A DNA stretch of 17,124 bases from JBDTNQ01 sp039933635 (GTDB taxonomy: Bacteria > Acidobacteriota > Vicinamibacteria > Vicinamibacterales > SCN-69-37), in NCBI GenBank assembly GCA_039933635.1, contig JBDTNQ010000096.1:1-17124 (forward strand). The letters run 5' to 3'. Of the stretch, positions 8,319 to 15,248 are shown piece by piece. Both the position numbers and the translations under genes were made by a program. Every line of letters begins with the position of its first letter. Position 1 is the first letter of the stretch. The notes beneath the pieces are model-generated. The model was not told the origin of the DNA, ran no database searches, and was given only the letters and a program-made list of their open reading frames with translations.

Positions 8319-9962
8319 TCAGGCCCGCAGGCCCAGGTGAACCACGCTGTATGAGTGGGCCGGTAGCTTGAAGGACATGCGACTACCGGCGGCGGGTGGA
8401 GTCAATGGCTGAGGCGAGACGCGCCGCGGCTGATCGAACGTGTTGAACGCCTTGAGATCCTGGCCCGTGAGTGTCTCGAACGCGAGGACTCGCAGCGGCA
8501 CCACGTCCTCCCACTCGAGCACCACCTCGCGCTCGCCATCCAGATCCCGATTGAGCATCAGGACGGCGGCCTGGCCGGCGGGTTCGTCAATCGTGGCCAC
8601 GAGATCGACAAAGGGCACGGCGCTGTCGCGTGCGAAATCACTCTGGAGACCAGCCGCGCTGATCGGGTACGTCTCCGACTCGACGCGCAGATCGAGCACC
8701 CGGCCGCGCGCGTATTTGAGGGCCCAGGCATATGGATAGTACGTGCTCTGGCGCAGGACGCCCCGATCGCTCGTCACCAGCGGGGCAATCACGTTGACCA
8801 ACTGGGCGAGGCAGGCAATCCTGACCCGGTCGGAATTCCGCAGCAAGGTGTTGACGAACCCGCCGACCAGCAGCGCGTCCTCGAGGTTGTACACCTCCTC
8901 GAGCAGGTGCGGCGCGGCGGTACGCTTGCCGTCGGTCGACTGCGCATCACGCGCGCGGTACCAGACGTTCCATTCATCAAAGGACAACCACAGCCGCTTG
9001 TTCGACTTCTGCAGGCCCTGGACGTAGTCGCAGACGGCCGCGACCTCATGAATGTGCCGGTCCATATCCAGATTCATCGCAAGGAAGCGAGCCGTGCTGT
9101 TGCCCGACCACTCCTTGGTGTTGCCGTAGTAGGCGTGGAGCGACACCCCATCGACCTGGTCGTAGCACTCCTCGAGGACCTCACGGTCCCAGGTGAGATA
9201 GGTGGGCATGAAGGTGCCGCTCGATCCGCACGCGATCAGCTGCAAGGTCGGGTCGATGACCCGCATCTGCTGCGCCGCGTCGCGCGCCTTGCGGCCGTAC
9301 TCGCGCGCCTGCAGACGCCCAATCTGCCAGGGTCCGTCCATTTCGTTGCCCAGACACCAGTACCGGACGTTGTGCGGACGCTCGTAGCCGTGCGTGCGGC
9401 GCAAGTCGCTCCATTTCGTGCCGCGCTCGAGGTTGCAGTACTCGACGTAGGCCGCGGCCATCTCGACGCTGCCGGTACCGAAGTTAAGCCCGAGCAGCGG
9501 CTCCGCGCCCACCATCGCACACCATTCCACGAACTCGTTGGTGCCGAACTGATTGGACTCGACTGAATTCCAGGCGCGATCGAGCACCGTCGGACGTTGA
9601 GCCTTCGGGCCCACGCCGTCGAGCCAGTTGTAACCCGAGATGAAGTTGCCTCCGGGGTAGCGAACAATCGGCACGCCGAGATCCCGGACCTCGCGCGCCA
9701 CATCGGTGCGAAATCCCTTCGGGTCAGCCAGCGGGGAACCCGGCTGGTACACGCCGGTGTAGACCGCCCGCCCCAGGTGCTCGAGAAACGACCCGAACAC
9801 GCGCCGATTGAAGTCGGTACGACCGGGCGCCCGGCGGAGAAACGCCCGTGCTGGGCCGCGCGCCTGCGCGAATCCAATCGACTGGAGCCAGGGCGCGGCC
9901 GCGACGGCCGCACCGGCCTGGCCCAGTCCAGCGATGAAGGAACGGCGACTGAATGTACTCAT
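8319..9962 (-). CDS. GH51 alpha-L-arabinofuranosidase, Tat-exported
   Basis: Encodes 547 aa and should remove terminal alpha-L-arabinofuranosyl residues from arabinan, arabinoxylan or oligosaccharides with retention of configuration. A twin-arginine signal (FSRRSFIAGLGQAGAAVAA, Arg6-Arg7) opens the protein. GH51 landmarks follow in order: FGSFLEHLGRAVYTGVYQPG, VPIVRYPGGNFISGYNW, CLGNEMDGPWQIG with Glu207 as acid/base, and LSFDEWNVWYR with Glu330 as nucleophile. The 123-residue spacing of the two glutamates agrees with the family. The C-terminal beta domain ends in LPAHSYSVVHLGL, typical of arabinofuranosidases. No good ribosome-binding site is visible before ATG 9962; the start is chosen for the Tat motif. 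The gap to the upstream lactonase is 25 bp, so coupled translation is possible. Most known GH51 enzymes lack signal peptides, so export is worth noting. Confidence 0.92.
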   Translation of the reverse strand: MSTFSRRSFIAGLGQAGAAVAAAPWLQSIGFAQARGPARAFLRRAPGRTDFNRRVFGSFLEHLGRAVYTGVYQPGSPLADPKGFRTDVAREVRDLGVPIVRYPGGNFISGYNWLDGVGPKAQRPTVLDRAWNSVESNQFGTNEFVEWCAMVGAEPLLGLNFGTGSVEMAAAYVEYCNLERGTKWSDLRRTHGYERPHNVRYWCLGNEMDGPWQIGRLQAREYGRKARDAAQQMRVIDPTLQLIACGSSGTFMPTYLTWDREVLEECYDQVDGVSLHAYYGNTKEWSGNSTARFLAMNLDMDRHIHEVAAVCDYVQGLQKSNKRLWLSFDEWNVWYRARDAQSTDGKRTAAPHLLEEVYNLEDALLVGGFVNTLLRNSDRVRIACLAQLVNVIAPLVTSDRGVLRQSTYYPYAWALKYARGRVLDLRVESETYPISAAGLQSDFARDSAVPFVDLVATIDEPAGQAAVLMLNRDLDGEREVVLEWEDVVPLRVLAFETLTGQDLKAFNTFDQPRRVSPQPLTPPAAGSRMSFKLPAHSYSVVHLGLRA

Positions 9963-9987
9963 AACAGTGACAGGCGGACGGTGACAC

Positions 9988-10917
9988 TCACTTCATGTCC
10001 ATATACGCGACTGGATTGCTCCGCACCGTCGTGCGGACGCGATAGATCGACGTCGAGCAGGCACAGTAGAGCTCGTTCCAATCCGGGCCGCCCCAGTTCA
10101 GGTTGCCGACGATTTCAGGCATCCGAATGACGCCGAGATGTTTGCCTTGGGCGCTGATGACCCAAATCCCCCGTGGCCCCGAGACGTAGATATTGCCGCG
10201 CTCGTCGCATTTCATGCCGTCCACCACACCCTCATCGTAGTCGCCCTTACCGATCTGATCGGCAAACACCCGGCCGTTGCTCAGGGCCCCGTCGGGCGAG
10301 ACATCGAAGGCGCGGATGTGCGCGCGCGTGGTGTCATTCACATACAGAATCGTTTCATCGGGAGCGAGACACAGCCCATTGGGCTGGCTGAAGTCGTCCG
10401 CCTCGCAGTGAAGGGTTCCGTCCACCGCGACCCGATACACGCCCTGGAACGCCAGCTCCTGCGCCCGCTCGAGCCCGAAGACCGGCATGCGCCCATAGGT
10501 GGGATCGGTGAAGTAGACCGTGCCATCCGATCGCAGGACCACGTCGTTCGGACTGTTGAGTTCTTTGCCCTGCCAGTGGCTGGCGAGCACCCTGCGCTGC
10601 CCGCTCGTGGTTTCCATGACGAGCGAACTCGTGACGTGCTCGCACACGTACAGATTCCCCACCTCGTCGTAGGTCATGCCATTGCACTTGTTGCTCGGGT
10701 TGCGGACTTCGACAACCCCGTCCTTCGCACTCCAACGGCGTCGAATATCGCTCGGCATGTCGCTGAAGTACAGACAGCCCTCCCTGGGATTCCAGATCGG
10801 ACCTTCCGAGAACCGAAATCCCGTGCACAGCTTCTCCACCGGCGTATTGCGCTCGATCAGCTGCAGGACATCAGCATCATTCACTTCGACCGTTTCCATT
10901 TCCATGCTCATCGACAT
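9988..10917 (-). CDS. SMP-30/gluconolactonase-family sugar lactonase
   Basis: Encodes 309 aa with no signal peptide, so probably cytoplasmic. It is a six-bladed beta-propeller of the SMP-30/LRE-like family, which hydrolyses aldonolactones using one divalent metal. Visible metal-site residues are Glu38 (FSEGPIW), Asn180 (QPNGLCLAPD) and Asp233 (VVDGMKCDERGN), with Asn124 (NSPNDVVL) as the substrate-side asparagine. Their spacing matches the Glu18/Asn103/Asn154/Asp204 set of human SMP30 from memory. The N-terminus MSMSMEME offers four ATG codons; GGGGA at 10925-10929, seven nt upstream, favours the first. Next to an arabinofuranosidase and a keto-deoxy-arabonate dehydratase-like gene, L-arabinono-lactone is the likely substrate. 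Gluconolactone or xylonolactone remain possible. It is separated from the cupin gene by 93 bp in which I see no feature. Confidence 0.85.
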   Translation of the reverse strand: MSMSMEMETVEVNDADVLQLIERNTPVEKLCTGFRFSEGPIWNPREGCLYFSDMPSDIRRRWSAKDGVVEVRNPSNKCNGMTYDEVGNLYVCEHVTSSLVMETTSGQRRVLASHWQGKELNSPNDVVLRSDGTVYFTDPTYGRMPVFGLERAQELAFQGVYRVAVDGTLHCEADDFSQPNGLCLAPDETILYVNDTTRAHIRAFDVSPDGALSNGRVFADQIGKGDYDEGVVDGMKCDERGNIYVSGPRGIWVISAQGKHLGVIRMPEIVGNLNWGGPDWNELYCACSTSIYRVRTTVRSNPVAYMDMK

Positions 10918-11010
10918 CCGTCATTCCCCGCATCACTGGCACGAGCAGACGAACTCGCGCCTCCCGGCTTCACCGACAGCGTGCGGTTTGACCCGCAGCC
11001 ATCTTGAGGG

Positions 11011-12000
11011 CTACTGTCCGCGGCCTCCGCGGCCGGGACCGCCTGCTGGCGCGCCCGGGACGCCCGGTCCCCCGCCCCGCACCGGGTTGAAGATCGGTGC
11101 GAGCAGTTCATTCCTTCGGCTCATGTTGCTCACGACCCCGACCTGCATCAGTTCGAGCGGTTCAGTCCCGGCATTCTCGAAGGACTTGCTGTCGTTGAGG
11201 AGAAGTGGAATCGCATCGCCCACGGCGATGTCCGCCGTCTCCGTGCCGATGGTGACCTTCCCCTTACCCGCGAGGACATAGTAGAACCCGCCAATCTCGG
11301 CGTCGCTGCTCGCGCCGATTGAGGCGCCCGCCGGCAGAAGATAGTGGTCGACGAAGCCCCAGGGGCCGACAAAGACACTACGGTCGAGCGCACGCCGGTA
11401 TTGCACGTCCCCTTTCCCACCGTACATGGCCGGCACGGCCCTGAGCAGCGTGCGGTCAAGCCGCATGGTCATGAACTGCGGCACCGCGTCGATGGGCGCG
11501 TTCTCCCGGCCGTCATCCAGGTTGAAGGCGTCGTACTGGTTCTTGAACTGGGTCACGTTGATGTTCATCCACTGCACGGGCTTGTCCGTGTTGTTGTAGA
11601 TCGCGTGCCAGTGGCCCATGCGCGTCGGTGCTCCCGCAGGTCCCTTCAGCGTCGACGTACGGCCATCGACGGTGAACTGGGCCTCGCCGTCGAGGATGAC
11701 GAACATCTCCTCGCAGTTGTTATGGAAGTGTCCGCCAATGCCCGCCTTGGGTTCGATGATGCCGCGATGGAGGAACCAGACGTTGGTGTCGAATCCCGAC
11801 GCGCCCGTGAACAGCGCCATGTAATCAAGCTGCCCCGGACCACCGTGGACGCGTGGCGACGGCCGGAAGTTCGCGGGATTGGTGTGTGAGATCCGCTGCG
11901 CCAGCGGAGTCTTCGTGAACGCGGGAGCCCCCTGTTGTGCGCCCAACCCCAGCGCCAAAGCCGGCAGCATTCCCGCGACGACAACTGCAATCTTCTTCAT
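11011..12000 (-). CDS. Secreted bicupin protein
   Basis: Encodes 329 aa. ATG 12000 is preferred over an in-frame ATG at 12039 because it starts directly at a signal peptide (MKKIAVVVAGMLPALALGLG) and GGAG at 12009-12012 is 8 nt upstream. The N-terminal cupin keeps a complete metal site: His91-x-His93-xxx-Glu97 (GGHFHNNCEEMFVILDGEA) and the second motif MGHWHAIYN with His130 and His132. The C-terminal cupin (about 215-305, DHYLLPAGASIG, GGFYYVLAGKGKVTIG) lacks histidines and is probably structural. The last 22 residues are Gly/Pro/Arg-rich (RGGGPGVPGAPAGGPGRGGR), possibly disordered. Cupins include isomerases, epimerases, dioxygenases and sugar-binding proteins, so no reaction can be named. 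Its place between transporter and lactonase suggests it handles a sugar or sugar acid outside the cytoplasm. Confidence 0.8.
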   Translation of the reverse strand: MKKIAVVVAGMLPALALGLGAQQGAPAFTKTPLAQRISHTNPANFRPSPRVHGGPGQLDYMALFTGASGFDTNVWFLHRGIIEPKAGIGGHFHNNCEEMFVILDGEAQFTVDGRTSTLKGPAGAPTRMGHWHAIYNNTDKPVQWMNINVTQFKNQYDAFNLDDGRENAPIDAVPQFMTMRLDRTLLRAVPAMYGGKGDVQYRRALDRSVFVGPWGFVDHYLLPAGASIGASSDAEIGGFYYVLAGKGKVTIGTETADIAVGDAIPLLLNDSKSFENAGTEPLELMQVGVVSNMSRRNELLAPIFNPVRGGGPGVPGAPAGGPGRGGRGQ

Positions 12001-12044
12001 TGGTCCCTCTCCATCTGAATGCGTCTTGCGCGATGACACGCCCG

Positions 12045-12851
12045 CTATTCGCTCCGAACGGTCGAGACGTGCACGGCCCTGTAGCCCCCTCTGGCCCTGA
12101 AATAGAGCCAGATCCCGGTGAAGATTGCGGTCAGAATGACGCCCAGCATCGCCACGGACTGGAGCGCCGCGCCCGGCCCGCCTGCGTCGATTCGCTGGCC
12201 CATGATCGGCGTGATCACAGACGCCGACGTCATGCCGGCCGCCCCAATCAGCGACATCAGCAGCGCGCCACCACGCGGGAAAAGCTCCGCCGTGACGCCG
12301 ACCATCGTCGGCCAGAAGAACGTCTTACCGATGCCGAACACGGTGGCGGCGGTAATCGCGAGGACGGCGCTGGCGCCGGGTTGCAGACCGCCGAGCCAAT
12401 AGAGGCCGAGGGCCGCGAGGATCGAGCTGAAGATCAGCGTCCCGAGCGGCGACTTGTGCGTCACGGCGCCTCCCCACATCCGCAGCACGAACATCAGCCC
12501 CGCCGTATAGACGAGGAATCCGACACCGCTGCCAGCCGTGGGGCTCAATTGCGGCACGAGGGCGCCCATGACGGTCGGGAACCACTGGTCCGGTCCCAGT
12601 TCGACGGCCGCCGTCATCCACATGCACACGAACAGCAGAATGAACAGCGGACGTACAGCCTCCCGCCACATCTCCGATGCCGGAACGTTCGACGTCACCC
12701 GCTCGGTCTGCGGATAGTCCAGGGTCATCGACATCGCGACGAACGCGACCGCTGGAAGCAGAATGAGACACAGACGGAGTTGCCAGCTTCCGGCAGCCAG
12801 GCTCAGCGCGAGCGTCGCGAGGCCGCCGAGAATCATGCCCCCCCCGGCCAC
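12045..12851 (-). CDS. MFS transporter, C-terminal two thirds (frameshifted gene)
   Basis: This frame (268 aa from GTG 12851) holds the continuation of the transporter begun at 13297. It starts at the junction MAGGGMILGG and carries about eight membrane helices: ILGGLATLALSLAAG, LRLCLILLPAVAFVAM, LFILLFVCMWMTAAV, GVGFLVYTAGLMFVL, LIFSSILAALGLYWL, VLAITAATVFGIGKTFFWP, ALLMSLIGAAGMTSASVI and AMLGVILTAIFTGIWLYF. The segment GIGKTFFWPTMVGVTAELFP resembles sugar-type MFS carriers (FucP-like, by memory). Joined with the other fragment it gives about 417 aa and 12 helices, the normal MFS size. The reading frame of the two parts is interrupted at a run of eight G. The likely cargo is arabinose, an oligosaccharide or a sugar acid, inferred from the operon. 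Independent translation from GTG 12851 seems unlikely to give a working protein. Confidence 0.8.
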   Translation of the reverse strand: MAGGGMILGGLATLALSLAAGSWQLRLCLILLPAVAFVAMSMTLDYPQTERVTSNVPASEMWREAVRPLFILLFVCMWMTAAVELGPDQWFPTVMGALVPQLSPTAGSGVGFLVYTAGLMFVLRMWGGAVTHKSPLGTLIFSSILAALGLYWLGGLQPGASAVLAITAATVFGIGKTFFWPTMVGVTAELFPRGGALLMSLIGAAGMTSASVITPIMGQRIDAGGPGAALQSVAMLGVILTAIFTGIWLYFRARGGYRAVHVSTVRSE

Positions 12852-13297
12852 CAGGCGTGAACGGCGGTGATACGTCGGGTCTTTTCAGTGGGATAGATCG
12901 ACGCGAGCAACGGGTTGATGACGCATTCAACCAGTCCATGCCCGATCCCGAACAGGAAGAATCCCACGTAGAGCAGAGACGTCCCGGCGTGATCGAAGAT
13001 CGAGGGGACGGCGTCGACCGGCCGTGGCGCCAGGATGATGACGGCCACGCCCAGAATAAACGCCACCCCGGATAAGGCGTGCAGCAGGCGCATGCCAACG
13101 AGGTCGATGACCAGACCGCCCAACACGATCGCGAGGGCAAACCCGTAGAAGGCAGGACTCAGGACGAAGCCGACCTGTTCGTTCGTCAGGTGGAACGCAC
13201 TGCCCATGGCCGTCGCGACGTCGCCGCGCACCGCAAACGAGACGGCACAGGTCGCCAGTGAGATGCAGCTCGTGATGAACAATCCCCGAGGATTCAC
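12833..13297 (-). CDS. MFS transporter, N-terminal third (frameshifted gene)
   Basis: Encodes 154 aa from GTG 13297 (VNPRGLFITSC), supported by AAGGA at 13304-13308 six nt upstream; the frame stays open upstream to 13426 but that extension overlaps the dehydratase gene and lacks a suitable start. Four helices are visible: LFITSCISLATCAVSFAV, VGFVLSPAFYGFALAIVLGG, ALSGVAFILGVAVIIL and SLLYVGFFLFGIGHGLVECV. Before the break, NPLLASIYPTEKTRR and HAWWPGG are the cytoplasmic-loop and helix-5 motifs of sugar MFS proteins. The frame then reads GA and stops at 12833-12835, while MILGGLATLAL continues in another frame. One missing G in the coding-strand run (nine instead of eight) would restore HAWWPGGGMILGG. 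This is a sequencing error or a real mutation; see the G run entry. Confidence 0.8.
   Translation of the reverse strand: MNPRGLFITSCISLATCAVSFAVRGDVATAMGSAFHLTNEQVGFVLSPAFYGFALAIVLGGLVIDLVGMRLLHALSGVAFILGVAVIILAPRPVDAVPSIFDHAGTSLLYVGFFLFGIGHGLVECVINPLLASIYPTEKTRRITAVHAWWPGGA
12838..12845 (-). other. Run of eight G at the MFS frameshift
   Basis: On the coding strand CC is followed by GGGGGGGG and then CATGATT. Eight G puts the downstream transporter out of frame; six or nine would keep it in frame. The simplest explanation is one base lost in a homopolymer, either in sequencing/assembly or in the genome. Slippage-based switching is possible but unproven. Confidence 0.75.
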
Positions 13298-13303
13298 GTG
13301 TGG

Positions 13304-13308
13304 TCCTT
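13304..13308 (-). promoter_or_regulatory. Ribosome-binding site deciding the MFS start
   Basis: AAGGA on the minus strand lies six nt before GTG 13297, inside the 28-bp gap after the dehydratase stop. It fixes the transporter start at a GTG that opens just before the first membrane helix. Confidence 0.6.
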
Positions 13309-13325
13309 CTTCTTGAACAGGCCCG

Positions 13326-14252
13326 TTACCGGCCCCAACGCAGGGCAAGGGGATTGACCTCGGCGGCCAGACGCAAAAGTTCCGCCCGCGTGGCCGGCTG
13401 GAGCGCCTCGAGGGGATGGCGAACAACGTCCGTCTTGATCACGCCACCCACCATCATCACGGTCTTACACGCCCGCAATCCACACTGGCGGTTCTCATGA
13501 TTGATCAGCGGTAAGATGCGCGCGTACGCGGCGGCCGCATCGGCGCGCCGGCCCTCGACATAATGCGCAAGGACGACCTTGATCAGATCGGGCAGGAGCG
13601 CGCTCGACATCGTGCCCAGCGCGCCGGCATCCAGATCGGCCATCAGTGTGATGCCCTCCTCGCCGTCAAACGGTCCGACGATCGCATCGCCCCCAGCCGC
13701 GATGAGTGCGCGCAACTTCGCCGCGGCTCCAGGCACTTCGATCTTGAAGGAGTTCACGAGCGGCACTTCACGCGCGAGACGGACGAGAAACGGCACCGAG
13801 AGCGGCACGCCGGACAATGGCGCGTCCTGGACCATCAACGGGATACGAGCCGCCTCGGCGACGGCCGAGAAATGGGCGAGCATGCCCGGTTCATCCGCGC
13901 GCAGCGTCGTGCCGTGATAGGGAGGCATCAACATGAGCATCGCGGCGCCTCCGGCTGCGGCGCGACGGCCCCTCTCCGACGCGATCCGGGTGCTGAAGTG
14001 ACTGCACGTGACAATCACCGGCACACGGCCGGCCACGTGGGTCAGGCAGAGGCCCGTCAGCCGATCGCGTTCATCGTCGGTGAGCAGAAACTGCTCGGAG
14101 AAGTTGGCAAGTATGCAGATGGCATGGACCCCCTGATCGACCATGCAGTCGAGCACCCGGCGCTGCCCGTCGACGTCCACGTCACCGGTTTCGGTAAAGG
14201 GCGTCGGCGCGATGGGAAGCACGCCACGTAGAGGCCGCGGGGATGACGACAT
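13326..14252 (-). CDS. DHDPS-family sugar-acid dehydratase, likely L-2-keto-3-deoxyarabonate dehydratase
   Basis: Encodes 308 aa, the first gene of the minus-strand unit and probably cytoplasmic. A TIM barrel of the dihydrodipicolinate synthase/N-acetylneuraminate lyase superfamily is shown by LPIAPTPF, MLMPPYHG (Tyr112) and the Schiff-base lysine Lys170 in VNSFKIEVPG. The usual GTTGE substrate loop is replaced by ILANFSEQFLLTDDER. This and the C-terminal LINHENRQCGL and GGVI motifs match, from memory, the characterised Azospirillum L-2-keto-3-deoxyarabonate dehydratase, which turns L-2-keto-3-deoxyarabonate into 2-oxoglutarate semialdehyde. Co-location with an arabinofuranosidase and a lactonase supports that role; another keto-deoxy-sugar-acid lyase or dehydratase is the alternative. 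GAGGG at 14264-14268 stands 8 nt before GTG 14255 and 11 nt before ATG 14252, so the protein may start one codon earlier. ATG 14282 lacks a ribosome-binding site. Confidence 0.8.
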   Translation of the reverse strand: MSSSPRPLRGVLPIAPTPFTETGDVDVDGQRRVLDCMVDQGVHAICILANFSEQFLLTDDERDRLTGLCLTHVAGRVPVIVTCSHFSTRIASERGRRAAAGGAAMLMLMPPYHGTTLRADEPGMLAHFSAVAEAARIPLMVQDAPLSGVPLSVPFLVRLAREVPLVNSFKIEVPGAAAKLRALIAAGGDAIVGPFDGEEGITLMADLDAGALGTMSSALLPDLIKVVLAHYVEGRRADAAAAYARILPLINHENRQCGLRACKTVMMVGGVIKTDVVRHPLEALQPATRAELLRLAAEVNPLALRWGR

Positions 14253-14323
14253 CACGAGAGCCGCCCTCTGGACGATGCACACCGGATCGCGAGTTCGGCG
14301 TAAGATGCGCTCGGACCCTCACC
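14253..14323. promoter_or_regulatory. Divergent promoter region of dehydratase operon and ThuA gene
   Basis: This 71-bp gap lies between two divergent starts and is the only obvious place for the promoter of the leftward sugar operon. TAAGAT at 14301-14306 is a weak -10 candidate for the rightward gene, without a recognisable -35. No palindrome or riboswitch-like structure was seen. The call rests on gene arrangement. Confidence 0.4.
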
Positions 14324-15187
14324 ATGCGAATTGCACTCTTTTCGTTTCTGCTCGCCGTCGGGCTGACCACCTTCACGCTCGCGTCTCCGGACGCTGGTGC
14401 CGGACGGCAGCAGCCCCCGGCGCCTTCTGCGGCTGCCGCCGGCCCTGCGCCGACCACAGGTCCCAAAGAAGGTGGCCGTGGGGATGCGCCGCTTCCCGAG
14501 ACGCGGCCAATTGTCTGGGCCGCGGGGAAGACGAAGGTTCTCCTTGTCGGCGGCGGCAGTTCGCACGACTTCACGACGTTCTTCAACAGCACCGACTCGG
14601 CCACGCTCGCCGCCGCGGGATTCAGCGTGAACTACACCGAGGACCGCGACCAGACCGTGACCGCGCTGCCGGCGGCGGACGTGGCGGTGCTGAGCGTCAA
14701 TCGCCGGTTCTTCGACAGCCCGGAGTACCGGAAGGCGCTGTTTGACTTCGCGGCTGCCGGCAAGGGCATCGTGCTCGTGCATGCCGGCGCCTGGTACATG
14801 TACCCGCAGTGGCCCGAACTGAACGCGCTCATCGTTGGCGGCGGCGCCAAGGCTCATGACCGTCTGGGCCCGTACACCGTGAAAACGATTAAAGGGGATC
14901 ATCCGGTGATGAAGGGCGTGCCGGCGTCGTTCGATGTCGAGGACGAGCTCTACCACGTCAACCCGGATCCGGCGCAGGTGCCCCCGGGCACGGCGTCGAT
15001 CGAGGTACTGGCCGAGACGTCGCCAAGCGTCCGCTACATGAAGCCCCACCCCGCCATCTGGATCACCCAGCATCCGACGGCGCGAATTGTCGCGATCACG
15101 ATTGGTCATGATGCCCGGACGCACGATCTGCCGGCGTTCAAGACACTGCTGGTCAACGCGGTCAAGTGGACCGGCAAACTCCCGTAG
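14324..15187 (+). CDS. Secreted ThuA-domain protein
   Basis: Encodes 287 aa from ATG 14324; a longer in-frame opening upstream overlaps the divergent gene and would bury the signal peptide. Residues 1-20 are a Sec signal peptide (IALFSFLLAVGLTTFTLA). Residues about 21-60 are a Pro/Ala/Gly-rich low-complexity linker. The ThuA domain (class I glutamine-amidotransferase-like fold, named after rhizobial trehalose utilisation) begins at KVLLVGGGSSHDF with His81. It continues through KGIVLVHAGAWY, DHPVMKGVPASFDVEDELYHV and the C-terminal TIGHDARTHDLPAFKTLLVNAVKW with His262. Domain relatives are common in sugar-utilisation loci, but their reaction is poorly established. The ribosome-binding site is weak (GGA at 14313-14315). 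It is divergent from the dehydratase operon and convergent with the beta-helix gene; 61 bp separate the stops. Confidence 0.85.
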   Translation: MRIALFSFLLAVGLTTFTLASPDAGAGRQQPPAPSAAAAGPAPTTGPKEGGRGDAPLPETRPIVWAAGKTKVLLVGGGSSHDFTTFFNSTDSATLAAAGFSVNYTEDRDQTVTALPAADVAVLSVNRRFFDSPEYRKALFDFAAAGKGIVLVHAGAWYMYPQWPELNALIVGGGAKAHDRLGPYTVKTIKGDHPVMKGVPASFDVEDELYHVNPDPAQVPPGTASIEVLAETSPSVRYMKPHPAIWITQHPTARIVAITIGHDARTHDLPAFKTLLVNAVKWTGKLP

Positions 15188-15248
15188 GCGACGACCGATT
15201 CGCCGGCCGTCACGATCAGAAGCGACACGCGGAACGCTCGAGGCACGG

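Noticed and set aside
12833..12851. Programmed ribosomal frameshifting in the MFS gene
   Set aside because: A G8 run alone is a weak shift site, no stimulatory hairpin is evident, and MFS carriers are not known to use it. A missing base is simpler.
13326..14252. Calling the gene dihydrodipicolinate synthase (lysine biosynthesis)
   Set aside because: The GTTGE loop is absent and the gene opens a sugar-utilisation operon.
14243..14323. Longer N-terminus for the ThuA protein starting at 14243
   Set aside because: It would overlap the divergent dehydratase start and place 27 residues before a clear signal peptide.
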